Positions 9,752 through 23,036 of a DNA stretch of 64,000 nt are shown here, piece after piece. Under the pieces are notes generated by a model that was given only the letters and a program-made list of their open reading frames with translations, ran no database searches and was not told the DNA's origin. The stretch is from Amylostereum areolatum (Eukaryota > Basidiomycota > Agaricomycetes > Russulales > Stereaceae). Within the stretch, counting starts at the first letter, position 1, and every line of letters begins with the position of its first letter. The stretch lies in NCBI GenBank assembly GCA_012932865.1, contig SAXG01000116.1, forward strand, positions 28,345 through 92,344, read 5' to 3'. A program made the position numbers and the translations under genes.

Positions 9752-11242
9752 CTATTGAGTTACGGAGAGGGAACACTGCTCAACGTTCCAGATTCCGAAC
9801 GTGGAGCAGGAACTGCTGAAGTAACAGGCATAAGGGTAAAGAAAGACGGTAGTGTGAGAGTTCATACCAATAGTTGCGGCGGCTAAGACTGGAGAAGCAG
9901 GGATGGCACTGTCGACGTGCTGACGGCTTGCTGATACGACGGTGCTGCTAGGGCCAGCCTGAGCACGATCCTCGATGACACGCTTGTGCAAACGCTTTGG
10001 CGGTGACGACGATGCGGCCGTTTTGGTGGTTTTTCGTTTCTTGGTAGGTGATTGTACCTCTACTTCCGAGTTTGCGTTGTCGACACCGATAGCCGCGGTA
10101 ACGCGTGGGGGTTGGACAGAACCTGGGGCCAAGCGTGTAATGTCATCCAAGGCTGAGATGACTGCTGACATTCGGGGAGTCTTGGTGGGAGCAGATTGCT
10201 GCACAGGCTCGGGAGGCGCGTATAAATCCTCAATATCGTCGTCATTCCCTATAGATAAGGTCAGTGAATGATCGAACGACGATCGAGAGAATTCTCACCT
10301 CCTGATGGATTTACTAAAGTAGAAGGTTCTGCTTCCGTAGCACGGCCAGTCGCAAGGGCGGGCGAAGGCCGCGACGGTGACGCCAATATGGTATTTGAGG
10401 ACGTGTTCGAAGCTGGAGGTCGTGTCGGGGAGGCGCCTACGGTGAATTCGATGAGTGTATGATAGATATATACAAAATAACCGAGACGCACCATTCCCTG
10501 TGTTCGGGCGTCGTCCATAGCGGCTTTGAGGGGTGGAAGGCGAGCCGCTCGCAGATGTAGCGTTTCCAGGAGATGCCACTTGAGGGGCGCGCGTTCCAGG
10601 AGCGTATGTGATATCGTCCAAGAGGAGGACGACCATGCCGCCGTCTTGAATGGATCGCCGAACAGTGCCGCAGACGTGCACAGCCGCCTGCATACTTGGG
10701 ATCCGAGTATTGCGCCAGCGAGGGGTGTTGTCAACTTTGCATCTGCGAATATATGTCAAGCACGGGTGTTTTGGGGGGGGAGCAAAGAGAAGGACGAACC
10801 GAATGGAAAAAGATTGGGTCGTGCCTTCCACGTAGGCAGAGGTTGTCAATTGAAAACCTCTGACGGCAGTATTGTCGGGTGCAGGAGTGTCGGACTCGAC
10901 ATGGCCGATCAGCGTCACAGACGCCTTGAATTCGGGGATGATGGAGTAGGCGTCGTCGGAAGGAGAGCCGAGAAATGGTTCAATCGAGAACGCTTCGAGG
11001 ATAAAAAGCTTTCCGGCAGGAAAGATGGCACGCCCGCGCACCACAGCCGCCGTACCATCCTCGTGAAGTATCGATCCTGGTGGTGCGTACACACGGATCT
11101 TGCCTTCGACGTCGGTGCCGCCCAAAGTCACAATGCGCGTGTCGTAGAGATGCCATGTGAGCTTGGCTCCAGAGGGCGATGTGGTTTGAGATGAAGAGGG
11201 AGAGAGGAGGGGGAAAGTTCCCTGGAGAAGGCAGGTCGCCAT
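9752..11242 (-). CDS. Uncharacterised OB-fold-like nuclear protein, 442 aa
   Basis: Four exons: 11242-10800, 10742-10492, 10436-10299, 10248-9752. The three GT-AG introns are 57, 55 and 50 nt, and the exons total 1,329 nt (exactly 443 codons). An in-frame ATG at 11335 would add 31 residues. The N-terminal two thirds resembles a beta-rich agaricomycete family (VRGRAIFPAGKLFILEAF, CKVDNTPRWRNTRIPS, VHVCGTVRRSI, MVVLLLDDITY) that I read as OB-fold-like. The tail is disordered and basic (SPTKKRKTTKTAASSSPPKR), a likely nuclear signal. I cannot name a function; nucleic-acid binding is an inference from fold resemblance. Confidence 0.65.
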
Positions 11243-12602
11243 GGTGGGAGAGTGTTGCTCGCGTTTGGGGTGGGAACAGAAATTGAGGCGGAATATAAGT
11301 AAGGGCCAGACAATGCGATCTCGACGGTGTGCCATTGTGCATTGATAAGGAAGGAAAGTGGCTAAGTATATCGTCGTGGACGTCGGCTCTGTTGACTAAA
11401 CAGGGAAGACGGCTGCTCGAAAGCTCAGACACGTCACGTGATTTTATGAGGGATCCTCCTGAACTTTGCAGAATAACAGTGTACTGCATTGTCTGCAATG
11501 CACAGGCATCCCTTTGTTGAACTCCTTCTTTGACTTATGTACCGAACAGGATCATGTCGCAGACGTGAGGAGACAGAATAGAACTATGTATTAATATTTG
11601 CTACTGATACTGCCACGCGGTGTGTATGTACAGTATGATACGAAGGAGTTCTGAAGCCACGTCTGTGCGAGAAACATACATCGGAAATGCATGAGAAATG
11701 CATAAGAATATGCAGAAGGGATATCATCGATGTGTAACATGGCATGTCGGTGGGGCAGACCTCGAGCCTGGTACTCCACGTCTATACGGCGGTCGTGCAG
11801 AAGGAGTGGCGAGGGGGTGCATCCGTAGGTGATGGATATGACGATAGGAGGTCCCACGCCCGGCGTGGACAGGCAGAAAACCTGTGAGGCATTAACAAAG
11901 GCAATGCAAAGGGACAACACAAAGGTAACGCACCACAAACACAAGTCTCGTCCCGCGAGGTGGGAGAAGGAAACTTTGCGACATTGGAGACGAATTGGAC
12001 GATGGGCAGGTTGCAGAGGGGTTTAGTTCAGCGTTCTCGTGAGCGATGTCGATGGCAACGTACCGAGAGGGTTTTGAGCATGGGGAAGTATGGGGCGGCA
12101 GCGTTATTGTTCATCTTTGCGTACACAATAGAATGGCGATGAGCGAGGCGGGGAACAAATGGTCATTTCGTAGAGGGAAACACCCAAGCTAGAAGTGAGA
12201 CATAATGGGGAGGATGATACCATTTTGTGCGCGATTTGTGCGCGAGCCACATATGAAAGATATGAGGACAAAAGTCACTGAACGTGTTTGTTCGTGCAGA
12301 GTGCAAGGTTACAAAAGGATTGTGGGAGGTCGTGGATCGCATTCGTTGAGACGGAGGAGCCAAACATGTACAACGCCAAGCCCAAGAGATCTTTAACATA
12401 CGTTAGATTAATGTTCGAAATGCAATGTGGCATGTCCGTGAGCCAAAATGAAAGAAGATGGGAAGATGGGAAGGCAACGTCCAAGACAGGCGAGGCAGTA
12501 TTACAGTAAAAGTATAAAGCAACCGAAAGTCCACGATGAAACCCAAGACGAATACAGCGCGCGTATCCACCACCACCAAACGCGACAAACGCGATGTCTA
12601 TA
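11243..12602. other. Intergenic; one weak open stretch
   Basis: Minus-strand 11591-11902 is open and moderately GC3-rich (a GVGPPIVISITYG stretch). It follows a plausible GT-AG intron at 11903-11953, but I could not join it to an ATG exon in a consistent frame. No other coding signal. Confidence 0.3.
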
Positions 12603-13837
12603 TCATATGATCTGCACATACGGCGCCACCGAACTCTCGTCGTCGTCTAGCCTGCTCCCGCTCCCGCTCCCGCTGCCGCTAGCGCCCGTCCCAAGGTCCC
12701 GCACCCCCGCCATCCGCGCGAAGAACAACCGCCCCGCGAGGCGCGGAACGCACGCCTCGACGTCGACCTGGGAGCCCGAACGGTACTCCATCTGGTGGAG
12801 GCCCGTCGAGGAGGAGGACGGGCCCGGGCGGTGAGTGAATGGGTAGGGCATGCGGTACGGTTTGGGCTTGATTTTGGACTTGGACTCGGGGACGCTCGAG
12901 GTGGGTGGCGAGGTCGTGGTGGTGGTGCCGTAGCGAAAGGATTGCTCTTTGGCGTGAGAGAGCCGTCGGTGGAGGGCGTGGATGCCGAAGGCGATGAGGA
13001 GGAGAGTCAGGATGCCGACGGCGGTGCTGAGAGCGATGACGGCAGAGCGGTAAAGAGGATCGGGCCTTGGAAGAGTTGTTATCATTTGATCAGGATATAG
13101 AAGGGAGGACGCCTACCTGCTCGCACTGCTACCCATGAGGTTTGACGTTGACGTCGACCTTGACGAGAATGGGTTGAACGTAAGGTAGATGGTGGTGGAG
13201 GGCAAAGAACGTACGAAGCCCATGGTGGGGTCAAGCCCCAAGTAGGCGAGCTTGCGGGCGGGGCGGACCTGTCACTCGATCAGAAGGTCTGAAGGATGCG
13301 TCGAGGTAGGGAAGAGAAACGTACCCGGCGTCAGCCGTTGAGAAGGAAACGTAATCGAGGTCGAACCACGTTTGGTTATTGAGCGGTTGAACGACGACTG
13401 AAAGAAGGTGCGCAGTGCTGCTCGTGCTGTTGGCGAAGGTCGTCTGAAAGAGCAGCTGGCGGAAAGCGGTCTTCGGGGCTCGCGCGTTGAGGACTTCGGC
13501 CACGCCGTCGAAGTAGACCGTGAACTGAGCCTGTGGAGATATCATAAGATCAGAAAGGTAACGAAATCGAGTAAATGGCGACGTACATGGCGTGGTCCCT
13601 TCGAGCCGTACAAGCTGATGCCCGTGCCTGCAAGAAGAGCCTATGAGCGTCGATGCAGGTCGAATCATTGGATGGGAACGTACCGACGAAGGTCAGGTTG
13701 ACGGACGCTCCACCGGTGACCGTCGCATGGTAGGTGGATTCAAAGAATTCCGCCACGAGCGAGTCGTTGCTCCCCTGGACATCCCAACCGTCGGAGTACT
13801 GCAAGGCAGTCGAGGCATCGTCCAAGGTAAAGTCCAT
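12603..13837 (-). CDS. Single-pass membrane protein with N-terminal galactose-binding-like domain, 319 aa
   Basis: Six exons: 13837-13684, 13627-13587, 13530-13325, 13268-13215, 13158-13117, 13065-12603. They total 960 nt, with introns of 56, 56, 56, 56 and 51 nt. The ectodomain begins FTLDDASTALQYSDGWDVQG and continues through VNLTFVGTGISLYGSKGPRH, QFTVYFDG and TWFDLDYVSF, the pattern of a large agaricomycete surface-protein family with a jelly-roll carbohydrate-binding-like domain. A Ser/Pro/Thr linker leads to one membrane span (IALSTAVGILTLLLIAF) and a cytoplasmic tail. No signal peptide is seen from this ATG, so an upstream exon is possible. The ligand is unknown. Confidence 0.8.
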
Positions 13838-14519
13838 CTCGTTGCGCGTCCTCAGTGGAGGTCGAGGTCAAGGGAAGAGCATGGGCAGCGGAAGCGAATA
13901 GGACGGGGGGCGAGGAATACCGGCTGGCGGGGCTGAAGTGGTCGAGTCGTGGGATAGCCCGGTCTCAAGAGATGGCATTGAAGGAAGGTTTGATCTACGA
14001 AGACAGCCACCGTGTACGGATCTTTCAATTGATGATAGGGTACTTCATCCGATGAACTTGGAATGAGGTCACATTTTCGCGTTGGCGAACAAGAGCAGGT
14101 TGTTGAACCCAACACGGCGTAAGCGACAATGCTTGTTATTGCTTGGTCCAAGTTGACGGTCGAAGAGCACAAATTTGAACCAGCGGGCGGAAGCAAAAAA
14201 AAAAGCGCGTGTGTTTCAAAGAGTTCAGGTGAGAACGCCAGCATACGTAGAAGGAATTCTATCCAGCGGAACGGGAAAGGCAGAAGTTATAAAGTGGCGC
14301 CGACGCTCGCCGAGGTCGAAAGCTTGGGAAGAAGGGGAGGCGTGACGCAGGGTCACAGGCCCTTGGCTTGTGAACCCCGTCACGGAAGGTCACACTGCCT
14401 CCTTTTCTCCGAACGTTCAAGTCGACGAAAGCACACCACGGTGCGGCTTGCGTTTTCGTAGCACACATACATCAAAAGTATCATCATCCGAAGGTCTGTT
14501 AACTGCGGGGAAGAAAAAA
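13838..14519. other. Divergent intergenic region
   Basis: Separates the minus-strand membrane protein from plus-strand DBR1, so it should hold both promoters. I see no clear TATA box. A possible upstream exon of the membrane protein cannot be excluded. Confidence 0.4.
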
Positions 14520-16367
14520 ATGAAGGTGATGCCCGCGCGAACGATCCGCTAACCGTGGCATCTCCCTTGTGCTTATGCGCCATCTCCCGTATGCGTAGAT
14601 CGCCGTAGAGGGCTGTTGCCACGGAGAGCTGCCCGCGATTTATCGCAGAATAGCCCAACTGGAAACTCAGAACAACTACAAGGTCGATTTGCTCTTGGTC
14701 TGTGGCGACTTCCAAGCCATTCGGAACCACCGCGATCTGGAATGCATGGCCGTGCCGCCGAAATACAGGCAGCTGGGCGAGTTTTACAAGTGAGTGTCCA
14801 CTAAGATGGAGAGGCATGTTGTGTGCTCGTATCTCTGCTCCCCGGGCTTATCGCGCCCAAGATACTATACAGGCGAAGTGGCCGCCCCGGTTCCGACGAT
14901 CGTCATTGGCGGCAATCACGAAGCTTCCAACTATCTCTGGGAACTGTAGGTCTTCATCGCCTTTGTTTCTGTTACGATGATCGAACATTTTACACAGTTA
15001 TCATGGCGGATGGCTGGCCCCCAATATCTACTATCTGGGCCAGGCCGGATCTATCCTTGTGAACGGAATCAAAATCTCTGGCGCATCTGGTATATTCAAG
15101 CCAGGGGATTTCCGCATCGGTGAAGCCCATGTCGGTGCTCATGGTAAGAAATAAGATTGCTTATATCCTCGAAGGTCGGCTGGAGAAACTGCCCTACGAC
15201 AAGTCGTCTATTCGCAGCGTTTATCATGTCCGCGAATTCGACGTTCGGCGACTATCTCTGGTCAGTTGGTCGCATTTCTTGCATCGCATGCCGTCTGACT
15301 CAATACACCACTTTTTAAGCTTTCGTCGCCCCACATATTTCTCTCTCATGACTGGCCACAAGGCATCGAGCACCACGGCGATCTCAACGGTCTCCTGCGC
15401 CGCAAGCCTTTCTTCCGCGCCGACGTCCAGACAGGAAGCCTGGGTTCACCGCCGATGATGGAGCTGCTTCGCAATCTTCGACCTCAGTGGTGGTTCGCCG
15501 CACACTTGCACGTTCGCTTTGAGGCGACGGTGCTACACGACCCCGGTACCGGCGCTCCTGCCGAACCAGCGCCACCGCCCGCTCCCGTTCAAAATCCGGA
15601 GGAGATCACGATTGACGACGACGAGTTCGACACGCCAGCTCTTCCTACGCCTGTCGAAACTCCTGCAGAGCATGTCCAGCCTGCGGAAGTCCTTCGAAGC
15701 AATCCAGACGAGATTTTGTTGGATGACGAAGAGGAGGACGTCGCGCCACCACCACCGCCTCCGTCAAAAACTCGCTTTCTCGCCCTGGACAAGTGTCTGC
15801 CCAGTCGACAATTTCTTGAGGTTGAGATTCCCATCATCGTATACCACTGACTTGTTCACCTGACCTTCATCTGACTAGGTCGTCGACGTCCCGACCCCGC
15901 CCGACTTCGCCGACAGTGCCGAAACGGTGTTTTACTTCGACCCGGAGTGGCTCGCCATCTCGCGTGCATTCCACCCGCTGCTCTCGACGAAGCGCCTCCA
16001 ACCGCAATTCCCGGATCCGAAGGAGGCGTGGAACATGGTGAACAAGGAGTTCGACTGGGTGACGACCCACGTCGGGAAACATTTTACGCCGTCAGGGGAC
16101 GGTGCGGGGGACGCGCCAGCCTCGAGGCGGTGGAGGATCGACGAGGTTCAGAAATTCGCGATGACCGCGCCAGGGCCCGAGTCGCAGAATGGAGGGGACG
16201 CGAGCGGCCAACGTACGTCTGTCTCTTCGATCGCATTCTTGCGTCCCCCTGTTTCGAAGGAAAAGTGACGTGCTGATTCTCCCCTTGGGATCCCAGCGCC
16301 GTTTTACCCGAATCCACAGACGGAGGCGTTCGCCGCGCTGCTAAGCGTCGAGAATAAAATCAAGTAG
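14520..16367 (+). CDS. DBR1: RNA lariat debranching enzyme, 464 aa
   Basis: Hydrolyses the 2'-5' bond of excised intron lariats in the nucleus. Eight exons: 14520-14525, 14599-14789, 14862-14945, 14998-15119, 15175-15260, 15320-15820, 15879-16212, 16297-16367, exactly 465 codons with the stop. Exon 1 is only ATG AAG. Metallophosphoesterase motifs are complete: GCCHG (C8, H10), CGDFQ (D39), GGNHE (N84, H85), LSHDW (H173, D174) and AHLHV (H225, H227). An acidic, Pro-rich insert (DDDEFD...DDEEED) precedes the C-terminal DBR1 domain ([10 protein letters not shown]). The protein ends [18 protein letters not shown]. No defect is seen. Confidence 0.95.
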
Positions 16368-19300
16368 TCGCAGTCTCGCGCGTCGATGTCGGATGAGACA
16401 ATGCGGTCAATAACTACCTCGTTTAGCCACCTCATCCGCGTGCATGTCGCTTTACTCAGAACCGAAATCCACAATGGTCCCCACTGGTACATAACGGCGA
16501 GCACATGCACAGTGGGACGAGCACGAAGTACCTGGCCGTGTAGGAAGCTCGGGAGGTGCATTTTCTGGAAAGATAATCTCACGCCGTGCGCCGGTGCGCG
16601 TGTCGTCATGCCCGTTCAGAATTTTTGTTCATCCACAGCGAAGATCTGTGGGGCAAGGAACGAAGAACTTGACCGCAAACGCGGGGAAGGGACACAGGCA
16701 CGATGGCGGCGCCTTTGCAATGGACGAGGTACCGTGCCTGGATAACCTGCCTTCTCGCTTTCAAGCAAAGTTTACTCGTCCAGGGTTGCTGCACCATTTT
16801 CGAATTCGAGGCGATGCACGCACACAAGGTCCATGCCGTGTATGATTCTCAAACATGTTGGTATGACTCAGTCCGTGATCGCATTGCACGCTAGGATGAA
16901 TGCATACACATCTATCCACGGCCGGTCAGGTCAATTCGCTAAGAAGTCCACCCAGATATACTACGTACAAGATCTAGGGGGGGGCATACATATGCGCACA
17001 TTGTCCGGGATATCTCAGCGACCGATGCTCCCGCGCCTCGATCGACGACGCCAGTCAAACGATCGAACCACCGTCGGGATCCAATGTACCTTCGCCGGGC
17101 CATCACGCGTTTTCTACCAGATGGGCAGGCTCCTTCCACCGATTCGTTCTGTCGAGCGCCCTACACGTCACAGGACAAACACGACGTGCCTTCGTTCGAC
17201 GCCCGCCCGTTCTTGCAAAGGGTTCGACCAGCTGCACGACTCCACAGACGTGCATTCTCTGCGGGCAGGTACGACCTGTGCGCACCCTCAAACCTTCCAA
17301 AGACCTTAAATCTGTATATGGAACGGAATCACGCTGTGTTATATCCGCCGTTTCTGTGCAAGCGGCCCTGCCCCTGCTCCAATGCGCGATGCAGATTCCC
17401 AAAGGGCGGTCCTGAAGATGCAATGGTGATCCTGGCACACGAGGAACGCCCGACGCATCGTGGTGTCCCTCGTGTGACTCGCGCGCCCCGGCGCATCTGG
17501 CGCTAGCAATCTGGTTCCTTGAAAACCGAAAGGCTCGCGCGCGTACCTGCCTGCGCTCCACCCCCGCCTTCGTGGTGGTTCCAGGTTCAGTGGTTTGTTC
17601 CTTCCATCGACCGTGCTGCAGGCACCGCGCCCTCCCCGAAGCACATAGCGAGTCGGCCACCGCCCTCCAACAACCGCGCGAGAGTCGACGAGTCAAGTTC
17701 ATTGTCAAATTATTTCCAGTTGGAGGCGGCGTGCGTGCATGCGTACAAATGCGTACGTACACCATCGTTCGCGGACGCCGTACTTACATGTGCGAAGCCT
17801 ATAAATGAGCCCGGAACTGAGCATCCGTAGCAAGGCTTCGTACGCATATGTGGGAGGGACATCATGCGCATCAGACCCGTTTTACTTACACTCTGAGCTC
17901 GGACCGTTCGTCGCTTTTTGACGGCGAGCGGAACAGAACCCGACAGAACGCCGGAAGCTGGGAAGAGCCGCCACTCCCACCCTCGCGCGGGAAGACGAAT
18001 GGAAGGTCGACCACGGTGGGAGAAAAACCCGTGTTTTGGAGCCGGGTTGTTCTGGTCGGGGCTCCGTTTGCACGTCTAGCGCGGCCAGAACGTGTCGAGC
18101 GCGGGCATCCCTGTGGCGGTCTGAATAGGTGGGCGGCCGTATGTTTGTATACGGGGGGAAGGATTGAATGGAGTCTTCTAGCAATCTTTGAGCGTCACGG
18201 TCGTCGGAGTAGATACACTTATAGCCTTTTGCTACTGGCCTCTATGAACCAAAACGTCAGCGCAAACTTACGTTCTCGACCACGACGACCCACGCACCAT
18301 TCAAAGGCATCGCCAATCCATCCCTTGCATTCCCCGCAATGATCCATGCGTGGATAAGAGCAGAGAGCCCCGCGCAAGTTCGCGTACGTAACGTCCTCTG
18401 ATCATAGACAACTCGACCTCCCAACGCGGCTTACGCGCATGGACCGTCCTGCATCCTGAGCTTTGACGACGCCCGCCAGCTGAAAGCACGTAAAATAAAA
18501 ATCGATAGGCGATCGGGATACGTACACGCACACGGCGCCGGACGTCCCCCCGAAAATTGAGCATATCGATCCTTCGCGCGAAGAACGACCATCGCCACAA
18601 CTCCGCCTGCGCTCCTCGCCCTCGCCTCTGCGCCATCTGCCCGTCGCCGTCTTCCCATCGAAGCTTAGGCAGCATTCGAACGCCCCCTCCGCCGCACCGG
18701 GATCCTACCGCACCGAAGCGACCTGCACCACATGCATGCGTATTACGCGTCGCTGGTGAGCCACGCGGGCCGGGAGGCGATAGAGGGTTTCTGGATCGCA
18801 TCTTCCTGCGGCTCGCGCTAGGTCATCTATGGGCATTTCGCTGGGGCCCCTGCGTCGGAATCCGAGTCGGACCGTCTGCCCGAGGGAGGGGACAAGAGAA
18901 CGGCGTGAGTGGAGGTGGAGCGCGAGAGGGTGTGTAGAAAATGGCCAGTTGGATAGAAAGGTGGGATAGTTCGAGCGGGCGCAGGTTGTGAGCGCGGGCG
19001 CGGGGCGCGAGGCTGTTTATAAACCTGTGAAAGGTGAGAGGAACGAGGCGGTGCAAGTTTACTCGTCAACGAGGGCGAGGGCGAGGGCGAGAGCGAGGGC
19101 GAGGGCGCGAGCGGGAACAGGAGGATCACGGTAGGTAGGCGCAAATAGAACTGAGCAGGAGCAGGAGAAGGAACTTAGGGACGGACAATGTTATCGTGCC
19201 TGCCTGCCGCGCAGATCCGCAAGGATACAAGGGGGGAATTTTAAGACATGGTCGCGCGCGCGAGGAATCGTATTTGCGCGGTGGGAACGGGCGTACGAGT

Positions 19301-22300
19301 GGGAATCTGGAGGAAAACAAAACAAAACAAACAAGCCACGGCGTCGGCGTCCGTGCGGCGCATTGGGGGTATGCATGCACCCCAAAAGACAGACGGGGAG
19401 GGGGAGCTTCGACGTCTGCGGACACGTCAATTGACACGCTTGCGGCGATCAGACGAACACGAAAGATGAGATGGAGAGGGACGAGATGGGGGGGCGGGGC
19501 GAAAAGGGGGGCTTAGCCTCGGGACGAACGTCCCCAGAAACGTTGTTGCGAACTTTATCTCGAGGAAAAGTCCGCTCGTGGGCGGGGGAGAAAAGAACGG
19601 ATCCAGGGGGGCGGGACGATGGGGTTATCATCGAGAGGTTTGGTTTTGGGGGTCCTGAGGAGTCAGATAACGCGCACGTCGTCCTGCGTGGGGTTTACCC
19701 TTGGTCGCGGTGAGGATGTGTACGATGAGTCGATGTTTGGCGGCGGCGTGAACGCAACGCAGCGCAGCGGTCGCCGTAAACGATCGATAGCTCGGCGGCG
19801 ACAGAGCGACGCATGTCTTTCTTTCGCTGCGCACACAAGAGGGGGAAACTCGTCGTTCAAATTTCAAAGCCCGTCCGCGGACAATCGTGCACAAGGACCT
19901 GACAAAGCGCTCGCGGTCCAAGGACTTTCGTCAGGGCCGAGGCCGCACGAGAACGCCGGATTTCTCAGCGCGATTGAGAGAGATGACTGAGAGATGGGGC
20001 GCGAACCTCACGCGAAGGAACGACGTCTCGTCCTATTCCGCTGGGGGTTGTGGCCAGGGACAAAGCGAGTAAGTACATAGGTCTGTACAAGGCACGTTCC
20101 GTGAATATTATCGTTGAGCAAGAGGGAGAACGGGTGTGCGTACGGTGGAAGGCGTACAGGCGTGACGCGGTGTGGGCGCTTATCCTAACTTGCTGGCCAC
20201 GGCAAGAAACTCTTTTGGAGGGGCGGGTGTGGGGTGGTGCACGCTGCCTTACGACAAGATAAAAGACGGCAGCCCATACGTCGGGGCGTCCGTGGACGAG
20301 ATGGCGGTGGGGGGGAGTAGGAACGACCCGTTGCGCACGTGATGTGTGAAGCGGACGCGTCGCGGCCCCCGGTCGTCCTCGAGAGCTCGTTTCTCTTCCA
20401 TCCGTCGCTCATCATCTCCAGGAAAAAACGAAACCATGGTTATGCATGTATCTGCGGAGCGACGCGATCCGCAGCGACGCGCTACGGCGGATTACATACA
20501 GCGCACAAAATACCGCAACCTGCACGACGACACCCGGTCGTGCGCGTGCGTCGTGAGCATGATGGATGAAGCAGCACGCGCCGGGCGTGATCAGACGGAT
20601 CGTTGCGTCCGTTTCGACGCGAGAAGCCTCGTCGAGGGGTGAGGAGGCTGTTGTGGATGTCACCGTTACGTCTGGAGGACATTGAACAAATCATTTGTAT
20701 CCCGAGCAACGGCGGGGGTGTGCGTCTCGATGGAGACGCGCCGTTTTGTTGACCGGGGTCTCATCGCGAAGGGCGAGGATGCTTCCGTGCTGGTGCAGAC
20801 AGTAGTTAGTGGAGTGGCGCGTGGCCCGATGTCGCGCAATCTGCTTCCGCTGCTATCCAGTACCCGGTCGAACTTGAGCGCGAAGAAGGTGGCGGCGTAT
20901 GCACGGAGGGTTTCTGGCGCGAGCTAAGCTCAAAGGAGGATCCTCGGTCCAGCCACGCGTCTGCTCTTATTTTTCATCTTCTCGCTGACGGAAGCTGAAA
21001 GGAGGGGGGGGGGGCTTGTTCGGTTCTGGGAAGGAGGGATCCGGGGAGGAATGGGATGCCAGATGGGGAGTCCGACGCGTGGGTGGCTCAGGGTTCGTGC
21101 GTCGGAAGTCTAATGTCACGCGAATATCGGGATGGTGATGATATGTCGACGTCCGCGATGGATTGGCCCGTGATAGCACGCCTTTTCCGCCATCGACTGC
21201 CCGCGGGTGCCCGTCGCGGGTTGAACGTTGACTCTCGAGCGCTCGGGATGGGCAACGGCGCGTGTGGAGGGGCGCGACTTGGCCGTGGAGAGTTGCTCGG
21301 TGCACGATCGTACGTACTTGGTGGCACTCACGATCCGTTCGTTCTGGTCACACCGGCTCCCGCTCGCGTGGCAGATTAACCTTTGCGTGCGCCCTGGGGG
21401 GGTGGGACTCGCGAGAGGAACGAGGGGGGGAGGGAGGACAAGGACGATGATGGCATGAGCATCTGATTTGGGAGGCACGGCCGGCCGGGTTTCGATCGTG
21501 GTTTATTTTTTTATCGTTTGGGAGAAGCGCGAGGGACAGCTGATCATGATCAAGGGGGCAGCGCAGGATGGGCGATCGATCTGGGTTTATCTGGGGAGGG
21601 CAGAGCCGCCGGGGGGTGTTCGATTGTGCACGGATTGGGGGTGTGCGTTCGCACGCGGGCGATGGCGATCGCGCCCGGTGTCGGCGCGCACTTTTGAGAC
21701 ATGGGGGTGGCGCCGGGGAGCGGGCGTGGTGCGTGCTTGCGTGGTAAGACTGAGTGTGCGCGCGGGTAGGAGGAGGAGGACATGTGTGCGAGGCGAGAAG
21801 GGTGGACGGATGAAGCGGATCGTGGCGCGGGTTTGGCGGTGGCGGAGACAGAATGGAGCGGGTTCAACGGGGGCGCAGAAGATGATCATGATGGGAGGCG
21901 GGAGCGTGCGCGACCAAGGTTAGTACTGAGTACTGAGTAAATGGGCCATTTGTGATGCAAACGGGTGACATATGCATATCGTTTTGTCGTTGATGGGCGA
22001 TGGATTCAAATCACTCAACTCGAGTGCAGCGCTGGCGGGCGGGGGCCGGGGGCGAGAAGAGGGATAGAACTGAGGCTGGACGGGGCCGATATGATTGGAA
22101 GCGGAGGAGCGGAAGAAGAGGCGAAGGCCGTCGAAAGGCCGCTGTGCACACGCTCAAGCTCACGGCTAACCAAACGGGTTGCGCGCGGGAACAAAGCAAG
22201 ACAAAGACAAAAAGGCGACGTTTGGACTTGACCGCAGAAAGCAGTATGTTTGTTCGTAAGTACGTACGTCGCGACTTGGGAAGAGGAAGAGGCGGCGGGC

Positions 22301-23036
22301 GGGAGATAGCGTTGTGTTCGGCGCCAGTCGGATCAAGACACGAGGCGCGGGGACGGGAACCGGGACGGCGGCGTGATGGAAGAAAGCCGGATCGGCAAGA
22401 GGACGAGGGTGTGGAGCACGCGGGGACAGCCACCCAGGGGGAGGTTATGTTGTAAGAGGGGCGAAAATCAGATGGGGGAGACGGAGAAAAGCGGAGAAAG
22501 CGGGACGCATGGTTTGCGGGTGCGAAGACGGGAACAAAGGCGCGAGCGGGAGCATGTGTGCAGATGCCAGAAAGAAGGAAAGAAAGAAAAAACCCGGGCG
22601 GGGCCGTTGGTCATCCGACAAATTCGGAGAAACCCTGGCAGCGGGCGCGCGTGCGACTGGGTGCGCGCGCATCCGCCCGATTGGGGACGAGATCACGGAT
22701 CGGTGGTCCACCGCTGCTTATCGTGTCTGCTGGTCGTTCCTCGCCGTGGGTCGTCGACGTTCGACGTCGAGCGGTCCTGAGGGGGGAAGAAGCTGAGGAA
22801 CGCGAGCCGCGGGACCGAGCACGGGGACGGAGAGCGAAAGGTCTGTGCGTGGGAGAAGGGGCGCATCACGCATGTGAGCGGAGCGGGCCGGCGACTGGCC
22901 GAGAAAGAGTGGGAAAAGGGCCGGAAGGGTCCTGGCGCCGCGTCACCGGGTCCGATTGAGACTCCGACGTGCCTTAATGGACTCAGGCACGAAAAACTCT
23001 TATAGGCTGGTCCTGAGCTTTTTCTTTCCCTCCCTG
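16368..23036. other. 6.7 kb without a recognisable gene
   Basis: Very GC-rich. The open stretches on both strands are short, overlap one another and show no domain or consistent splice structure. It holds simple repeats (19071-19110), an AAAAC run near 19318, and many GTACGTACG-like motifs. It may contain the long 5' regulatory region or leader of the transcription factor at 23037, or unrecognised non-coding RNA. Confidence 0.5.
19071..19110. repeat. (GAGGGC)n microsatellite
   Basis: GAGGGC/GAGAGC hexamer repeated about six to seven times. Confidence 0.8.

Noticed and set aside
11591..11944. Possible small secreted protein on the minus strand with a hydrophobic start
   Set aside because: The apparent hydrophobic leader begins at TTG and looks like an intron (GTGCGT...CTCACAG). 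I could not connect an ATG exon in frame.
17200..17240. GGTTCGA motif resembling a tRNA B box
   Set aside because: No matching A box or cloverleaf upstream.
17103..17765. 220-aa minus-strand open frame
   Set aside because: No domain, Arg/Cys-rich composition typical of non-coding GC-rich DNA, overlapped by open frames on the other strand.
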